Of a stretch of 64,000 nucleotides of DNA, positions 42,701-51,815 are shown piece after piece. This DNA is from Saprospiraceae bacterium. Lineage in GTDB: Bacteria > Bacteroidota > Bacteroidia > Chitinophagales > Saprospiraceae. Where the stretch lies: the NCBI GenBank assembly GCA_016716185.1, contig JADJWV010000002.1, forward strand, positions 844,501-908,500, given 5' to 3'. Made by a program: the position numbers and the translations under genes. The notes beneath the pieces are model-generated. The model was not told where the DNA came from, searched no databases, and saw nothing but the letters and a program-made list of their open reading frames with translations. Positions within the stretch are counted from its first letter, which is position 1. Every line of letters begins with the position of its first letter.

Positions 42701-45700
42701 GCAGGGGGTTTAAGAGAGGGAAGTAAGATCCCGGGATTAGGAAAATCAAAAAATAACATTGGTGTTGCAGAGGTCATTTTGAAATCGCAACAAGGAAATG
42801 GATGTTCGACGGATACGATTTATACGGATCCTGCAACCGGGGAATACACGGTTTGGCTTCCTCCACTGAGGTATGTACCTTCCGTTAAAATTGTCAATAA
42901 CCCAGCTATTAATTTTGGAGTGCTCAGCCTTGTTGATCTTTCCGGGACACCCGTTTTATTTACAAAGTACGATACGACTTTTAACACCCAGGGCGGTGTC
43001 GTATCCATTGATTCAGTCCAATTCAATAAACAATTGGATTACATTCACAGAGTAAATCCACAAATCGCGGTATATGACCGGGACGGATTGAGTCCGTTTA
43101 TTGGAGATACAATTTATACACACCACAACCCGGTCACAAATGTTACTACAACAGTGAATTTAAAAACAGATCCGTTCAGGTGGCCGGTATTCCATCAGCA
43201 GGCTCCTGATTATTTGTATCGCTGTCTGATAAAAGTATTCGAGTCGTATACCAATTTCGATATGATGCCCAATGTGATCGACAGCGTTCCCACTACTGAT
43301 GGGACTCTGAAATTCAACAATGAATTATCAGATGTTCCCAATGTTGAAGTTGAGCTTGCAAGTGTGAATACATTGGATACTTTAAAAACTTTGATCTATT
43401 CTTTTAAACCTGGATTTCCAAATTTTCTGGAAAACTTATCTATACCTGAATACAGTTATACCCGCAAACTTGAAATCAATCTGGTGACCAGCAACGGAAC
43501 TGCCATTCCCTGGTTGCCGGTTCCGGTGCCACAGATCCCCGTGGGAGGAGATGCGGTTTACAGAGCATATTTGTTAGGAACGCAATCCAATGGAGCACAA
43601 TTTGTAACATTTGGACCACAGGTTCCGGAATATATTTTGCGCGATCCTCCAGGTAGTGCCAGCATGGCAACAAGAGAAGTGGGATCTACAAAAACAGAAA
43701 AATCAACCTGGAAATGGAATCTAGGAACAGCTGTCCACACCAAAGATGCAATTTTAGTTGGGGCTAAGTTTACAGCAGGATTTGGTGTTCTGATTGAAAC
43801 AGATATCCAATCCAATATTTCAGCTGGATTTAAAGCAGAAATTGGAGGTGGTACCAATGGGTCACAATCTGTAACCACAACGAACACCCGTGAGTGGTCA
43901 ACGTATGGTGGTACCGTGATTTCTCCAGGGGCCAATAGCGATTTATATATCGGCAAATCTAAAAATCTACAATTCGGAGTAGCAGAAGAACTGGCGATCA
44001 TTCCGGATGGACTTTGTACCAATGTCGAGTGTATCGGTGGTATGGCTGCTCAACCCGGCGGAATGTTTTCTTTTGCCAAAAAATATGGATTATCGGTAGT
44101 TCCGGGTGGATACGAAACGCAATTCATGTTTAATGAATACGATGTCAAATATCTGATCATTCCAAATCTGTATAAGTTAAGGAATTTGATGCTGCAGACC
44201 AACTCCAAGTATATGAGTAAACTGCCGATCGGCCATGAGAATTATGGTAAAAATAATGACGATCCCGCCTTTGGAGCATTAGCCACCAGTACAACGCCGT
44301 ATACCGGTGATTTTGCCGATCTGGATGGTCCCAGCTATCAATACATGGCTACTACCATTCAGGATACCTTGACAGATTCTGTCAGAATACTCAACCACCA
44401 GATCATGTTGTGGGAAAATGCCATCAGATTGAATGAATGGGAAAAAGTAAATATTAATAATCAAACGGCTATTGACAGTTTGAAACAAGTTGAACTTGAC
44501 AATTTGGATTCTTTATACAGTGGTGTCAAGGCTGCATATATTGCCCTGATAGTAGCCAATGGTATCGGTGGAGTAGTTGTTGCTTATGGATTGATCGCAA
44601 CCCCGGTTCCCGGAGTCGCCTTTGCAGGTTACATTACGTTTGCAGTCATGACGGGTACCGGTATTGCCCTGGCGGAATTGTTTGAGGAATATCAAACTTA
44701 TTTGGCTAAAAAACAAAGGATAGAAGAGAAGTTTGCTGCGATGGGAGCGTCCACCAATTATACCTTGAGTGGCGGAACCAATATAAAATCTTCCATGAGT
44801 CATCAAACAGCAAGTGCCTACAACGGTACCTTGGAGTATGCCATGACTGCAAATTTCCTGGCTGAAGTAGAAGGCAAAGTCAGCAACAATGGTGTAAAAT
44901 TTGAGAAAGGAGTTGAAATGAAATTTACCAGTGGCAGAGAATGGGGCCAGGAAGAAGATTCTACAGAAACGGTAAGTTTTGAATTGAACGATCCTGATAT
45001 TGGCGATTTATTTTCTGTAGATGTTTATCCATCGTTGCTGGGTTGGGGACCTGTGTTTAAAGTAAAACCCGGCGGACAAACATCTTGTCCGCACGAAGCT
45101 GCTACACTCACAGAATATTACAATCCGGGTACGGAAATTAGCGCCAGAACTTTGCAAATTGATAAACCAACAATCAGTGCAAGTCCAACCATTCAAACCA
45201 ATATACCGGTAGATGAAGCCGCAGTATTCAATCTTACCCTGGGTAATGAATCAGAAAACGGATTCATCATGGGATATACTTTGGATGTCGTAGGTGCAAG
45301 CAATCCATTTGGAGCCATTGTATTGATAGATGGATTTCCTTTGCAGAATTTAGTCATACCTGCTGGAACAGCCATAAACAAAGTTCTTACAATCGAGAAA
45401 GGCCCGGGTCCTGTGTATAACTATGATAATATTTTAGTCACGATACATTCTCAATGTCAGTATACCGGTGGTGCCGGGTTTAATACAGATATCGTGGATT
45501 CGGTTTATTTATCGGCGCACTTTTTACCGACCTGTTCCAAAACAGCCATGGCATTGCCGGAAGATCAATGGGTGCTCAACAATTCATTTCATGATACGAT
45601 GCCGGTAGCTATAATAGATTACAACATCAACTTTTTTGATCTGGAAAATATCCGGTTGGATTACAAACCATCGAGTTCGCCGAACTGGATCGCTATAGAA

Positions 45701-48700
45701 ACATTTCATAAGGATACGAGTGGTTTGAATGATCCATCAGCGAAACCCATTCCGCAAAACACACCATTTACTTTGTATGACTGGGATGTATCGCAACTCA
45801 CCGATGGAGCTTACGATCTCAGGATTGTCTCCAATTGTGAACTTGCCGAAAAAGCTTCGGCAACGCATTCCGGAGTTATTGACAGGATCAACCCACATGC
45901 ATTTGGACATCCGTCTCCTGCTGATGGAATCTTATCGCCTAATGATGAGATCTCTATTAAGTTCAATGAGCCCATTGATCTGGGATCCATCAATCCCGCC
46001 ATTCATTTTGATATCCGGGGAGTCACGAACGGAACCGATGTGGATCATTCGACGTCGTTGTCATTTGATGGAGTTGATGATTGTCTCAGTATAAATGGAG
46101 GAATACCTTTAGACAACAGAGATTTTACCATTGAATTATCTATCAAAAGAGATGGCTTGGGTCAGATGGTCATATTCTCACAAGGTGTGGATGTGAATGA
46201 AAGGATCTCACTTTCATTTGATGCGAATAATAAATTGGTTTTTACCATCAATAATTCAACGGTAACGTCTACAACTGCAATTACAGATAACAACTGGCAT
46301 TTTATTGCATTGAGTTATAATTATAAAACAGAAACAGCTCAAATGTATTTGGCTGATGCGGTAACCACAGCTACAGTTATCAACAATGGAGCCACGAGCA
46401 TACTTGCCAAGTATACCGGTAACAGTCATGCAATGATTGGAAAAAACACGGTGACTACACAAGCTGCATATCCATTTAAAGGAAATATACATGAACTGAG
46501 GATCTGGAATCGCGCAAGGACATTATCCGAATTTTCTGTGTTCAAATCAAAACTGCTTACAGGAACGGAAGCCGGATTGTTGCATAACTGGCGTATGGAT
46601 GAAGCCTTTGGAAATTTAGCGATCGAACATCTGAAACGCAGAGATGCGTTGATCACGGGTGCTACCTGGCAAATTACCCCCAGTGGCTCTGCGGCTAATT
46701 TTTCACCTGCAAATGCGCATTTAAAAGTCAATACGCAAAATATTGCAATTACCGACGATATGGATTTTACACTGGAATTTTGGTTCAGGTCTAGCAATTC
46801 AAATCAAACGGTATGTTTGTTTTCAAATGGAACCGGCAACGGACTTCAATCCGATTCATTGATATCGTGGAATATAATTAAAGATCCTGCCGGAATACTA
46901 AGAGTTCAACATAATAAATTGGACCTGCCACTGACGACTAAAAATTATTTTGATGGTAGCTGGCATCACTTTGCACTGGTCATGCATCGCGTTGGTAATT
47001 TATCCACTTACATCGATGGAGAATTTGAATCTTCATATCTGGCGACAAATTTCCGTCAGCTGAGTGGAGCCAACATGTATATCGGCGCGCGTGGATACAC
47101 CATTGCACAATCGGAGACGATCGGAAATTATTACAAAGGCCGGATCGATGAATTCAGATTCTGGAATCTTGCGCGGATGGTAGAGCAGATCAAGCGCGAT
47201 AAACAAAACAGGATGATGGGTGATGAGTTGGGACTGGAGTTGTATTTACCTTTTGAAGCATATTCTGAAGATCCATCAGGAATTCCTATTCTGACTCCGA
47301 CTTTTACAGATCAGGCAGCAGTGCCTCATGCAGTCACACCGAATACAACAAATTTAGCAAATAATACACCGACCATAAAAATTCAAAGGCCAGTACAGCA
47401 AATTGCATTTGATTTTTCAGTCAACAACGATCAGATTATTTTGACCCCAACGACGGCTCCGGAGTTGATCGAGAACGTGACTTTGGATATTACGGTAGAG
47501 GGGATCAAAGACCTTCATGGAAACGTAATGGAGTCGCCGGTGACCTGGATAGCTTATATTGATAAAAATCAGGTGGTTTGGCAGGATCAGTTGTTCAATT
47601 TTTCCATTTTAAAAGGGGAATCACTGGAATTTAATTCTGCCATTTTAAACAGAGGTGGAGCAGTGAAAAAATTTGACATCGTAGATATTCCGTCCTGGTT
47701 GACGGTCACTCCCACAACCGGATCGATTGCACCGAACAGCATCGTCCCGGTTACATTTAAAGTAGATCCGAATATCAATTTGGGGCAATACAACATCAAT
47801 GTTGGTCTGCTTACCGATTTTAATTACAAAGAAAAATTAGCCATTGACCTGAATGTAAAAGCGAAGGATCCCGACTGGGTTGTTGATCCGACAGTTTATG
47901 AACACAACATGACGATCATCGGACAAGTTAAGATCAACGGAGTGTTTTCTGCAGATGTCAATGATAAGTTGGTAGCATTTGTTGGACAGCAGGTGAGAGG
48001 GGTTGCCCATGTGGAATACGTGCCACAAATTGCAGGTTATAGGGTGTTTTTGAATGTATATAGCAATACCGCTACTGGCGAAGCCCTTACATTCAGAGTG
48101 TGGGATGCCAGTGCTGGAAAGATCTATACGGATGTTACGGTTGTTCCTGCGAATCTCACATTTGATGCATCTGCATTAGTAGGTACATTAATTGATCCAA
48201 AGATATTCCAGACCAATGCTAATGTTTCTTACGAGTTTCCATTGAAGAAAGGCTGGAGCTGGTTGAGCTTCTTTTTAAACAATCCGGTACCGACCGATTT
48301 GAATAATATTCTGGCTTCTGTTTCACAAACGGGAGCGCAGATTAAAAACCGCGACCAATTTGCAAATTTCAGTTTAGGGGTTTGGAGTGGTTCTTTGAAT
48401 TCCGGGGCTAGCCCTTACGGAATCAAACCCGAATCGATGTACAAATTGAATTTAGCATCAAGCAACGACACGCTGGTATTAAAAGGTACGGTGGTGAATC
48501 CAACCCTGGTTAAAATGAATTTATCGAACGGATGGACGTGGATTGGATTTATATCAATCAGACAACAATCGGTAACTCAGGCGTTGGGAGGTTTGAACGC
48601 ATCGATCGGAGATCTGATCAAAGGCAAGACCAATTTTGCAGTGTACAACGGACCATCTCTGGGCTGGATCGGAAGTTTGAAGACCATGATACCCGGAGAA

Positions 48701-49429
48701 GGATACATGTACAAATCCAATGGCATCAAATCATTTTATTATCCGATCGCAGGTATGTTTGATAATTTCACAGACCTGACCGTCAGGACAGACGAAGATG
48801 CATATTGGGAAGTGGAACACGGTGTATTCAATTCAAACATGACCATCATAGGAGAGTTGAAGCATCCTTGCAAGGAAGAATTTTCGGATGGCAGATATGG
48901 AATCGGATTAAAAGATGCATCTGGTCATTGGAGAGGAAAAGCTCCTTTTGAAGAATTGCAGTCGAAAGATTATGGATTCCTAACTGTTGCCGGAGATGAT
49001 CAGGAGATGTTGGACGTTTATCTGATTGACCGCAAAACAGATGTCGAATACAAACTGGATTTGAAAATCCCATTTGAAGTGAATGCATCACTGGGAGAAA
49101 TGGATTATCCGTTTGAGTTTAAGATTCCGCAAAGCATATGCGAAAAATTATCGACAGAGGAAAATGAAGATCGATTTGTGGTTTATCCTCATGTGTTTGA
49201 AGATGTAATCAATGTTGAATACAATGCAACAATTGACGATCCAAATGCAATATTGAAGATCACGAATATGGATGGAAAGGCCATCTTTTTGAAGCAAGTT
49301 GCCATTCACAAAGGGTTTAACCATCACAAGTTAGATCTGAAGAAGTTGAATTTACCGCCTGCTGCATATGTGATTGAACTGATCAGCGCAGATAAGCACA
49401 AGAGCCAGAAGATTTTTAGAGCATATTAA
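39785..49429 (+). CDS. Giant multidomain surface protein with FnIII, LamG-like and T9SS sorting domains
   Basis: From ATG 39785 the protein has 3,214 residues and a signal peptide (LVLLFLLFIANNELKA). Domains in order: an N-terminal beta domain; about four fibronectin type III modules (about 175-565; ITVRW-type strands such as KIKVMWTDN and KIQLEWTNN); a LamG/concanavalin-like domain (about 600-780); carboxypeptidase-regulatory-like folds (about 860-1060); a region of unknown fold with a Gly/Ala-rich hydrophobic stretch (about 1580-1635); two more LamG-like domains (about 2085-2290 and 2305-2495); and a module at about 2695-2810 also found in the next gene. A T9SS type A tail ends the protein. 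It is expected on the cell surface, probably in carbohydrate or matrix binding. Upstream in-frame ATGs at 39692 precede the signal peptide and are rejected. Confidence 0.82.
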   Translation: MINFRLLFSRLVLLFLLFIANNELKAHEFGTNDWDVSYNTCDGYIEVNLLYFNKDGVNDWMDYIYFDFKRTNGDYQQFFFWEHESYTCNLCTLTDVTDGETFHYGFNYGSAQTTWSYFYVSGSGEDLVKMKVRFYGLPSDLIGTDITVRINGLWHGGGGDSDVNISNWEKSASSTSINAPTGLMATVDEHCDKVRISWTNPASNPCFGDDWKVYVYRDNAYIGNGGKTGFYDDFGAVKGTTYSYKVRALFEPNAYIDNYSAYTDPPMDGRRTGPLDPPTNVTASTDRCDGKILVQWQWPGTNPENFLIERSTSANSGFSVLSNTLAGSTRSYLDMSSVNPNINYYYRLKAKNVCGDWSTTYSATINPPGNAAGIPTEPSGVTATADTNKIKVMWTDNTSIENGFILERTFLGGGAALLIEVPANTTSYTDLDVNLCVTYTYKVKAKSPCYPTGNGTQKASAMLTPMLQHTFDSNALQASKGYFADKIQLEWTNNNSNVINKFKIYRKILGSPDPFTQIASENSGTNLYIDQFSEAGVLYEYRIQAEGLCENTTVYSNTSEAIGFRTKTGTVTGQVTYSGGIAVNNVKITAENTSGFNGKSLLFAGGNLSIPHQANLAMGSQLLLETWIKPTSHAANFIIIEKANSYCLKYIKAPNQYRFTIYEAGGVTTNLNISGSIISLNNYNHIAAQLTSDSMQIFVNGVWAASKKIPAAFLPVVDLDDPAVDITIGNGLQGNLDELRIWNKSKSIQGMLQDHARLMTGGEQGLIVYLRMNECVGTYAYDGSKNGSLFNKNHAAFNGMVSWSDVVPSVSQLSASGYTDAAGNYIIVIPYNGPGEVFILTPSYLTHEFNPSTTGLFIGDGASVHNNVNFTDKSSFRVQGSLIYKETTCGVPDAFIKVDGEILIVNGVAAKTDAIGAFDVQVPIGEHFIEVEQPGHVYAVKRFPATGKYDFQEDLAGISFIDSTLVKVVGRVAGGLREGSKIPGLGKSKNNIGVAEVILKSQQGNGCSTDTIYTDPATGEYTVWLPPLRYVPSVKIVNNPAINFGVLSLVDLSGTPVLFTKYDTTFNTQGGVVSIDSVQFNKQLDYIHRVNPQIAVYDRDGLSPFIGDTIYTHHNPVTNVTTTVNLKTDPFRWPVFHQQAPDYLYRCLIKVFESYTNFDMMPNVIDSVPTTDGTLKFNNELSDVPNVEVELASVNTLDTLKTLIYSFKPGFPNFLENLSIPEYSYTRKLEINLVTSNGTAIPWLPVPVPQIPVGGDAVYRAYLLGTQSNGAQFVTFGPQVPEYILRDPPGSASMATREVGSTKTEKSTWKWNLGTAVHTKDAILVGAKFTAGFGVLIETDIQSNISAGFKAEIGGGTNGSQSVTTTNTREWSTYGGTVISPGANSDLYIGKSKNLQFGVAEELAIIPDGLCTNVECIGGMAAQPGGMFSFAKKYGLSVVPGGYETQFMFNEYDVKYLIIPNLYKLRNLMLQTNSKYMSKLPIGHENYGKNNDDPAFGALATSTTPYTGDFADLDGPSYQYMATTIQDTLTDSVRILNHQIMLWENAIRLNEWEKVNINNQTAIDSLKQVELDNLDSLYSGVKAAYIALIVANGIGGVVVAYGLIATPVPGVAFAGYITFAVMTGTGIALAELFEEYQTYLAKKQRIEEKFAAMGASTNYTLSGGTNIKSSMSHQTASAYNGTLEYAMTANFLAEVEGKVSNNGVKFEKGVEMKFTSGREWGQEEDSTETVSFELNDPDIGDLFSVDVYPSLLGWGPVFKVKPGGQTSCPHEAATLTEYYNPGTEISARTLQIDKPTISASPTIQTNIPVDEAAVFNLTLGNESENGFIMGYTLDVVGASNPFGAIVLIDGFPLQNLVIPAGTAINKVLTIEKGPGPVYNYDNILVTIHSQCQYTGGAGFNTDIVDSVYLSAHFLPTCSKTAMALPEDQWVLNNSFHDTMPVAIIDYNINFFDLENIRLDYKPSSSPNWIAIETFHKDTSGLNDPSAKPIPQNTPFTLYDWDVSQLTDGAYDLRIVSNCELAEKASATHSGVIDRINPHAFGHPSPADGILSPNDEISIKFNEPIDLGSINPAIHFDIRGVTNGTDVDHSTSLSFDGVDDCLSINGGIPLDNRDFTIELSIKRDGLGQMVIFSQGVDVNERISLSFDANNKLVFTINNSTVTSTTAITDNNWHFIALSYNYKTETAQMYLADAVTTATVINNGATSILAKYTGNSHAMIGKNTVTTQAAYPFKGNIHELRIWNRARTLSEFSVFKSKLLTGTEAGLLHNWRMDEAFGNLAIEHLKRRDALITGATWQITPSGSAANFSPANAHLKVNTQNIAITDDMDFTLEFWFRSSNSNQTVCLFSNGTGNGLQSDSLISWNIIKDPAGILRVQHNKLDLPLTTKNYFDGSWHHFALVMHRVGNLSTYIDGEFESSYLATNFRQLSGANMYIGARGYTIAQSETIGNYYKGRIDEFRFWNLARMVEQIKRDKQNRMMGDELGLELYLPFEAYSEDPSGIPILTPTFTDQAAVPHAVTPNTTNLANNTPTIKIQRPVQQIAFDFSVNNDQIILTPTTAPELIENVTLDITVEGIKDLHGNVMESPVTWIAYIDKNQVVWQDQLFNFSILKGESLEFNSAILNRGGAVKKFDIVDIPSWLTVTPTTGSIAPNSIVPVTFKVDPNINLGQYNINVGLLTDFNYKEKLAIDLNVKAKDPDWVVDPTVYEHNMTIIGQVKINGVFSADVNDKLVAFVGQQVRGVAHVEYVPQIAGYRVFLNVYSNTATGEALTFRVWDASAGKIYTDVTVVPANLTFDASALVGTLIDPKIFQTNANVSYEFPLKKGWSWLSFFLNNPVPTDLNNILASVSQTGAQIKNRDQFANFSLGVWSGSLNSGASPYGIKPESMYKLNLASSNDTLVLKGTVVNPTLVKMNLSNGWTWIGFISIRQQSVTQALGGLNASIGDLIKGKTNFAVYNGPSLGWIGSLKTMIPGEGYMYKSNGIKSFYYPIAGMFDNFTDLTVRTDEDAYWEVEHGVFNSNMTIIGELKHPCKEEFSDGRYGIGLKDASGHWRGKAPFEELQSKDYGFLTVAGDDQEMLDVYLIDRKTDVEYKLDLKIPFEVNASLGEMDYPFEFKIPQSICEKLSTEENEDRFVVYPHVFEDVINVEYNATIDDPNAILKITNMDGKAIFLKQVAIHKGFNHHKLDLKKLNLPPAAYVIELISADKHKSQKIFRAY

Positions 49430-49441
49430 TTGATTAAGGGA

Positions 49442-50410
49442 ATGCAATTCATAGATTGTAAGAAAGGTATCATGGTGATTCTGATTCTCGGGATCACCAT
49501 GATCGTTTTTGGACAACCGAACTGGACTGTCGATCCTGCCAAGTATGAGTTTACGATGACCTTAACCGGGATTGGAATCATACAATGTAAAGAGACCAAT
49601 GACAAACGGGATATGATCGCGGCATTTGTAGGAGAGGAAGTGAGAGGCGTACAATTTTTCGATGGAGAAAACAACGGGAGGAATTATGCTTATTTAACCA
49701 TATACGACAGCGTATTTTCGGGTAGTCAGGTGAAATTCAAATTGTATGATGCATCCCAGGATAGAATTCTGGATGTATGGCCTCAAATTGTTTTTTTAGA
49801 GAACCAGAACATTGGCAATGATTTGGACCCGTTTATTCTTGAAACAAGTGCTGATACAATACTAACATTTGTAAGCAACGAACGATTACTTTGGTCGGCT
49901 AATGTTGGGGATACCATTGCAGAAGTATTTAGTCTCAATCAGGAAGGAGATACAATTAATTGTGAGTATCAATTTGTGAATGATTCGTTGGGAGAACACA
50001 ATTCGTTTTTTATGCTCGAGGAGAATTATCTGATCCTGAACAAGAAACTTGAACAGGGGCAAGGTTACGATAAATTAAAATTACACATTTCAGGCATTTC
50101 AAAATATGGATGTAAAACGGAACAGCAATTAATTTTACCCATTTTTGAAACTGTAAATAATCGGGATGAGGAATATAATCGAATGGAAGACCTTATCGTT
50201 TATCCAAATCCGACCAGCGGTTATTTATGTATTGACCCGGATTTACATCTTGATGAACTCCAGCTGATCAACCCGATCAATGGGAAAATCCACATTCTGA
50301 ATTTAAACGCAAAGAACTCAGTTGATGTAAGTGATTTTCCTTCACAAATGTATTATCTGGTTGGCCGGAAGGGTGGGGTGGTTTTCAGGGAAGCGCTTAT
50401 AAAATTATAA
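49442..50410 (+). CDS. Secreted T9SS protein sharing a module with the giant protein
   Basis: The product has about 322 residues and begins with a signal helix (IMVILILGITMIVFGQ). The segment WTVDPAKYEFTMTLTG, then DMIAAFVGEEVRGVQFF and KFKLYDASQDRILDVWP, closely parallels the giant protein's WVVDPTVYEHNMTIIG, DKLVAFVGQQVRGVAHV and TFRVWDASAGKIYTDVT. A cadherin-like stretch follows (LWSANVGDTIAEVFSLNQEG), then a T9SS type A tail (VYPNPTSGYLCIDP). It starts 12 bases after the giant gene's stop and is probably cotranscribed. ATG 49442 is chosen over the TTG at 49430. The shared module may mediate contact between the two proteins. Confidence 0.78.
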   Translation: MQFIDCKKGIMVILILGITMIVFGQPNWTVDPAKYEFTMTLTGIGIIQCKETNDKRDMIAAFVGEEVRGVQFFDGENNGRNYAYLTIYDSVFSGSQVKFKLYDASQDRILDVWPQIVFLENQNIGNDLDPFILETSADTILTFVSNERLLWSANVGDTIAEVFSLNQEGDTINCEYQFVNDSLGEHNSFFMLEENYLILNKKLEQGQGYDKLKLHISGISKYGCKTEQQLILPIFETVNNRDEEYNRMEDLIVYPNPTSGYLCIDPDLHLDELQLINPINGKIHILNLNAKNSVDVSDFPSQMYYLVGRKGGVVFREALIKL

Positions 50411-50481
50411 AAAGGAATATAATTATGGAATTAAAAGGTATTTAGGCCAGGGATTTGTAATAAACACAAATTGAGGTCATA

Positions 50482-50515
50482 TTTTGATTATTTTTCAAAT
50501 CGGTTTGTATATTTG
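50482..50515 (+). promoter_or_regulatory. Bacteroidota promoter for tRNA-Gly
   Basis: TTTTG (50482-50486) and TATATTTG (50508-50515), 21 bases apart, match the -33 and -7 elements very well. Transcription would begin near 50522, about 80 bases before the tRNA. Confidence 0.75.
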
Positions 50516-50603
50516 CACTCCCTTAGAAAGGGGTAATTTTACAGATTATTCAAAGGAATTAATCTTTATAAACTATTCATTATTAATTATTTATGTAATA
50601 ATT

Positions 50604-50676
50604 GCGGGAGTAGCTCAGTTGGTAGAGCACAACCTTGCCAAGGTTGGGGTCGCGGGTTCGAGTCTCGTCTCCCGCT
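50604..50676 (+). tRNA. tRNA-Gly (anticodon GCC)
   Basis: A complete cloverleaf can be folded: acceptor GCGGGAG/CTCCCGC, D arm GCTC/GAGC, anticodon stem CAACC/GGTTG with loop TTGCCAA, and T loop TTCGAGT. The discriminator is T, as is usual for bacterial tRNA-Gly. CCA is not encoded. Confidence 0.97.
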
Positions 50677-50864
50677 CAATTCAGTAGTAAGAAGTTAGGA
50701 GTCAATGGTTAGCAAAATGCTGAAATTGGCTGTTGTTAATCTTTATAGGTTAGGCCACAAGAATAAGTTTTCAATCAGTTTTATAGAATTCTGAAATAAA
50801 TAGGTCTTAAGACAGGGTTGGAGAATACATTTCAATAATCTACGAAAAGGAAAGTGGTTACCTT

Positions 50865-51215
50865 ATGTTCAACGATAAGTACCGAATCCGAGCTTTCGAG
50901 TTTGCAATCAATGTCATTGAAATATTGAGGCAAATTCCTGATAATCAGGAAACTAAGATTTTAAAAAATCAATTAATAAGATCTTCTACTTCAATCGCTT
51001 CCAATTTCCGAGCTGCTTGCGTAAGTAGATCTGATAAAGAATGGTATTCTAAGATAAATATTGTGATTGAAGAAGCTGATGAAACCTTATTCTGGCTTGA
51101 ATTATTTGAAAGATTATATTTAAATCAGAAGGAAAAGCTAATTATGTTAAGTTCGGAAGCAAATGAGCTCCTTAAAATTTTTTCAAAAGCAAGAGGCAAA
51201 CTTGGTTCCAAATAA
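50865..51215 (+). CDS. Four-helix bundle protein (S23/intervening-sequence family)
   Basis: The 116 residues fit the same family as the gene at 12054: YRIRAFEFAINVIEILRQIP, the core QLIRSSTSIASNFRAACV, the helix WYSKINIVIEEADETLFWLE and a last helix with LLKIFSKARGK. It lies between two tRNA genes, away from any rRNA gene. The family's function is unresolved. No repeat arrays flank this copy. Relatives often occur near mobile or phase-variable loci, and this one precedes the defence island. Confidence 0.87.
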   Translation: MFNDKYRIRAFEFAINVIEILRQIPDNQETKILKNQLIRSSTSIASNFRAACVSRSDKEWYSKINIVIEEADETLFWLELFERLYLNQKEKLIMLSSEANELLKIFSKARGKLGSK

Positions 51216-51333
51216 TATCTTTGAGTCTTCAACTATTGCATAGGCAATAAAAATTAAGTTAGAGGGGCATTAGTTCTGTTTTCTGAAGATAATTTTATGT
51301 AATTACTAATTACTGACTTCTAACGACTATCAG

Positions 51334-51419
51334 GCCCAGGTGGTGGAATTGGTAGACACGCAGGACTTAAAATCCTGTGGCCAGTGATGGCCGTGCGGGT
51401 TCAAGTCCCGCCCCGGGTA
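51334..51419 (+). tRNA. tRNA-Leu (anticodon TAA)
   Basis: The gene has the long variable arm of class II tRNAs (GTGGCCAGTGATGGCCGT region), anticodon stem CAGGA/TCCTG with loop CTTAAAA, and T arm GCGGG/CCCGC with loop TTCAAGT. The acceptor GCCCAGG/CCCGGGT has one A-C mismatch at the fifth pair and a G-T first pair. CCA is not encoded. It marks the left edge of the A/T-rich accessory region. Confidence 0.95.
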
Positions 51420-51422
51420 CTA

Positions 51423-51447
51423 GGTTCGGAGAAATCCGGACCTTTTT
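51423..51447 (+). terminator. Rho-independent terminator after tRNA-Leu
   Basis: GGTTCGGA (51423-51430) pairs with TCCGGACC (51435-51442) around a GAAA tetraloop, with one G-T pair, and is followed by five T residues. It starts 4 bases after the tRNA. Confidence 0.85.
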
Positions 51448-51497
51448 AATTTTAGCTGGGTTAAACATAGGTCAAACAAATTTTGCCTTTTATTTCA

Positions 51498-51538
51498 ATG
51501 ATTCATCATTATAGTAAAGTTTAGTAATTTTGAATCAT
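51498..51538. promoter_or_regulatory. Dyad and -7 box over the start of the HTH gene
   Basis: ATGATTCA (51498-51505) and TGAATCAT (51531-51538) are exact inverse complements 25 bases apart, and the second half covers the start codon at 51537. A TAATTTTG box lies at 51525-51532, so the transcript may be almost leaderless. The layout suits an autoregulatory operator. Confidence 0.45.
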
Positions 51539-51815
51539 GGAAGTCATTTGCCTTGAAGATGAAGCGTTTTATGCTCTTATAGATAAGGTAGTAGCCAAAG
51601 TCAAGGAGAAACAAGGCATAAAACAGGACAAATGGATATCGCCTGAAGAGGCTATGTCAAAGCTCCGGATTAAGTCTAAAACTACCCTTCAAAAGTTAAG
51701 AGACGAAGGTAAAATTCGGTTTTCTCAACCTGAGAAAAAGATCATTCTCTATGATCTGGACTCCATCAATTCTTATCTGGAAAAAAACGCAAACCAAATC
51801 TATGATGGAAATTAA
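51537..51815 (+). CDS. Helix-turn-helix protein (HTH_17/excisionase-like)
   Basis: The 92-residue protein carries a MerR/excisionase-like winged helix in its second half: WISPEEAMSKLRIKSKTTLQKLRDEGKI followed by the wing FSQPEKKIILYDLDSINSYLEK. Such genes are common in Bacteroidota mobile elements, where they act as regulators or directionality factors. It is the first gene of the accessory region, 118 bases after tRNA-Leu. Its 3' end overlaps the next gene's start. Whether it regulates the restriction operon or assists recombination is not shown. Confidence 0.82.
   Translation: MEVICLEDEAFYALIDKVVAKVKEKQGIKQDKWISPEEAMSKLRIKSKTTLQKLRDEGKIRFSQPEKKIILYDLDSINSYLEKNANQIYDGN

Noticed and set aside
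51400..51530. Attachment-site direct repeat at the tRNA-Leu 3' end
   Set aside because: I found no second copy of the tRNA 3' sequence in 52-64 kb. The recombinase is of the serine type, which does not usually use tRNA ends.
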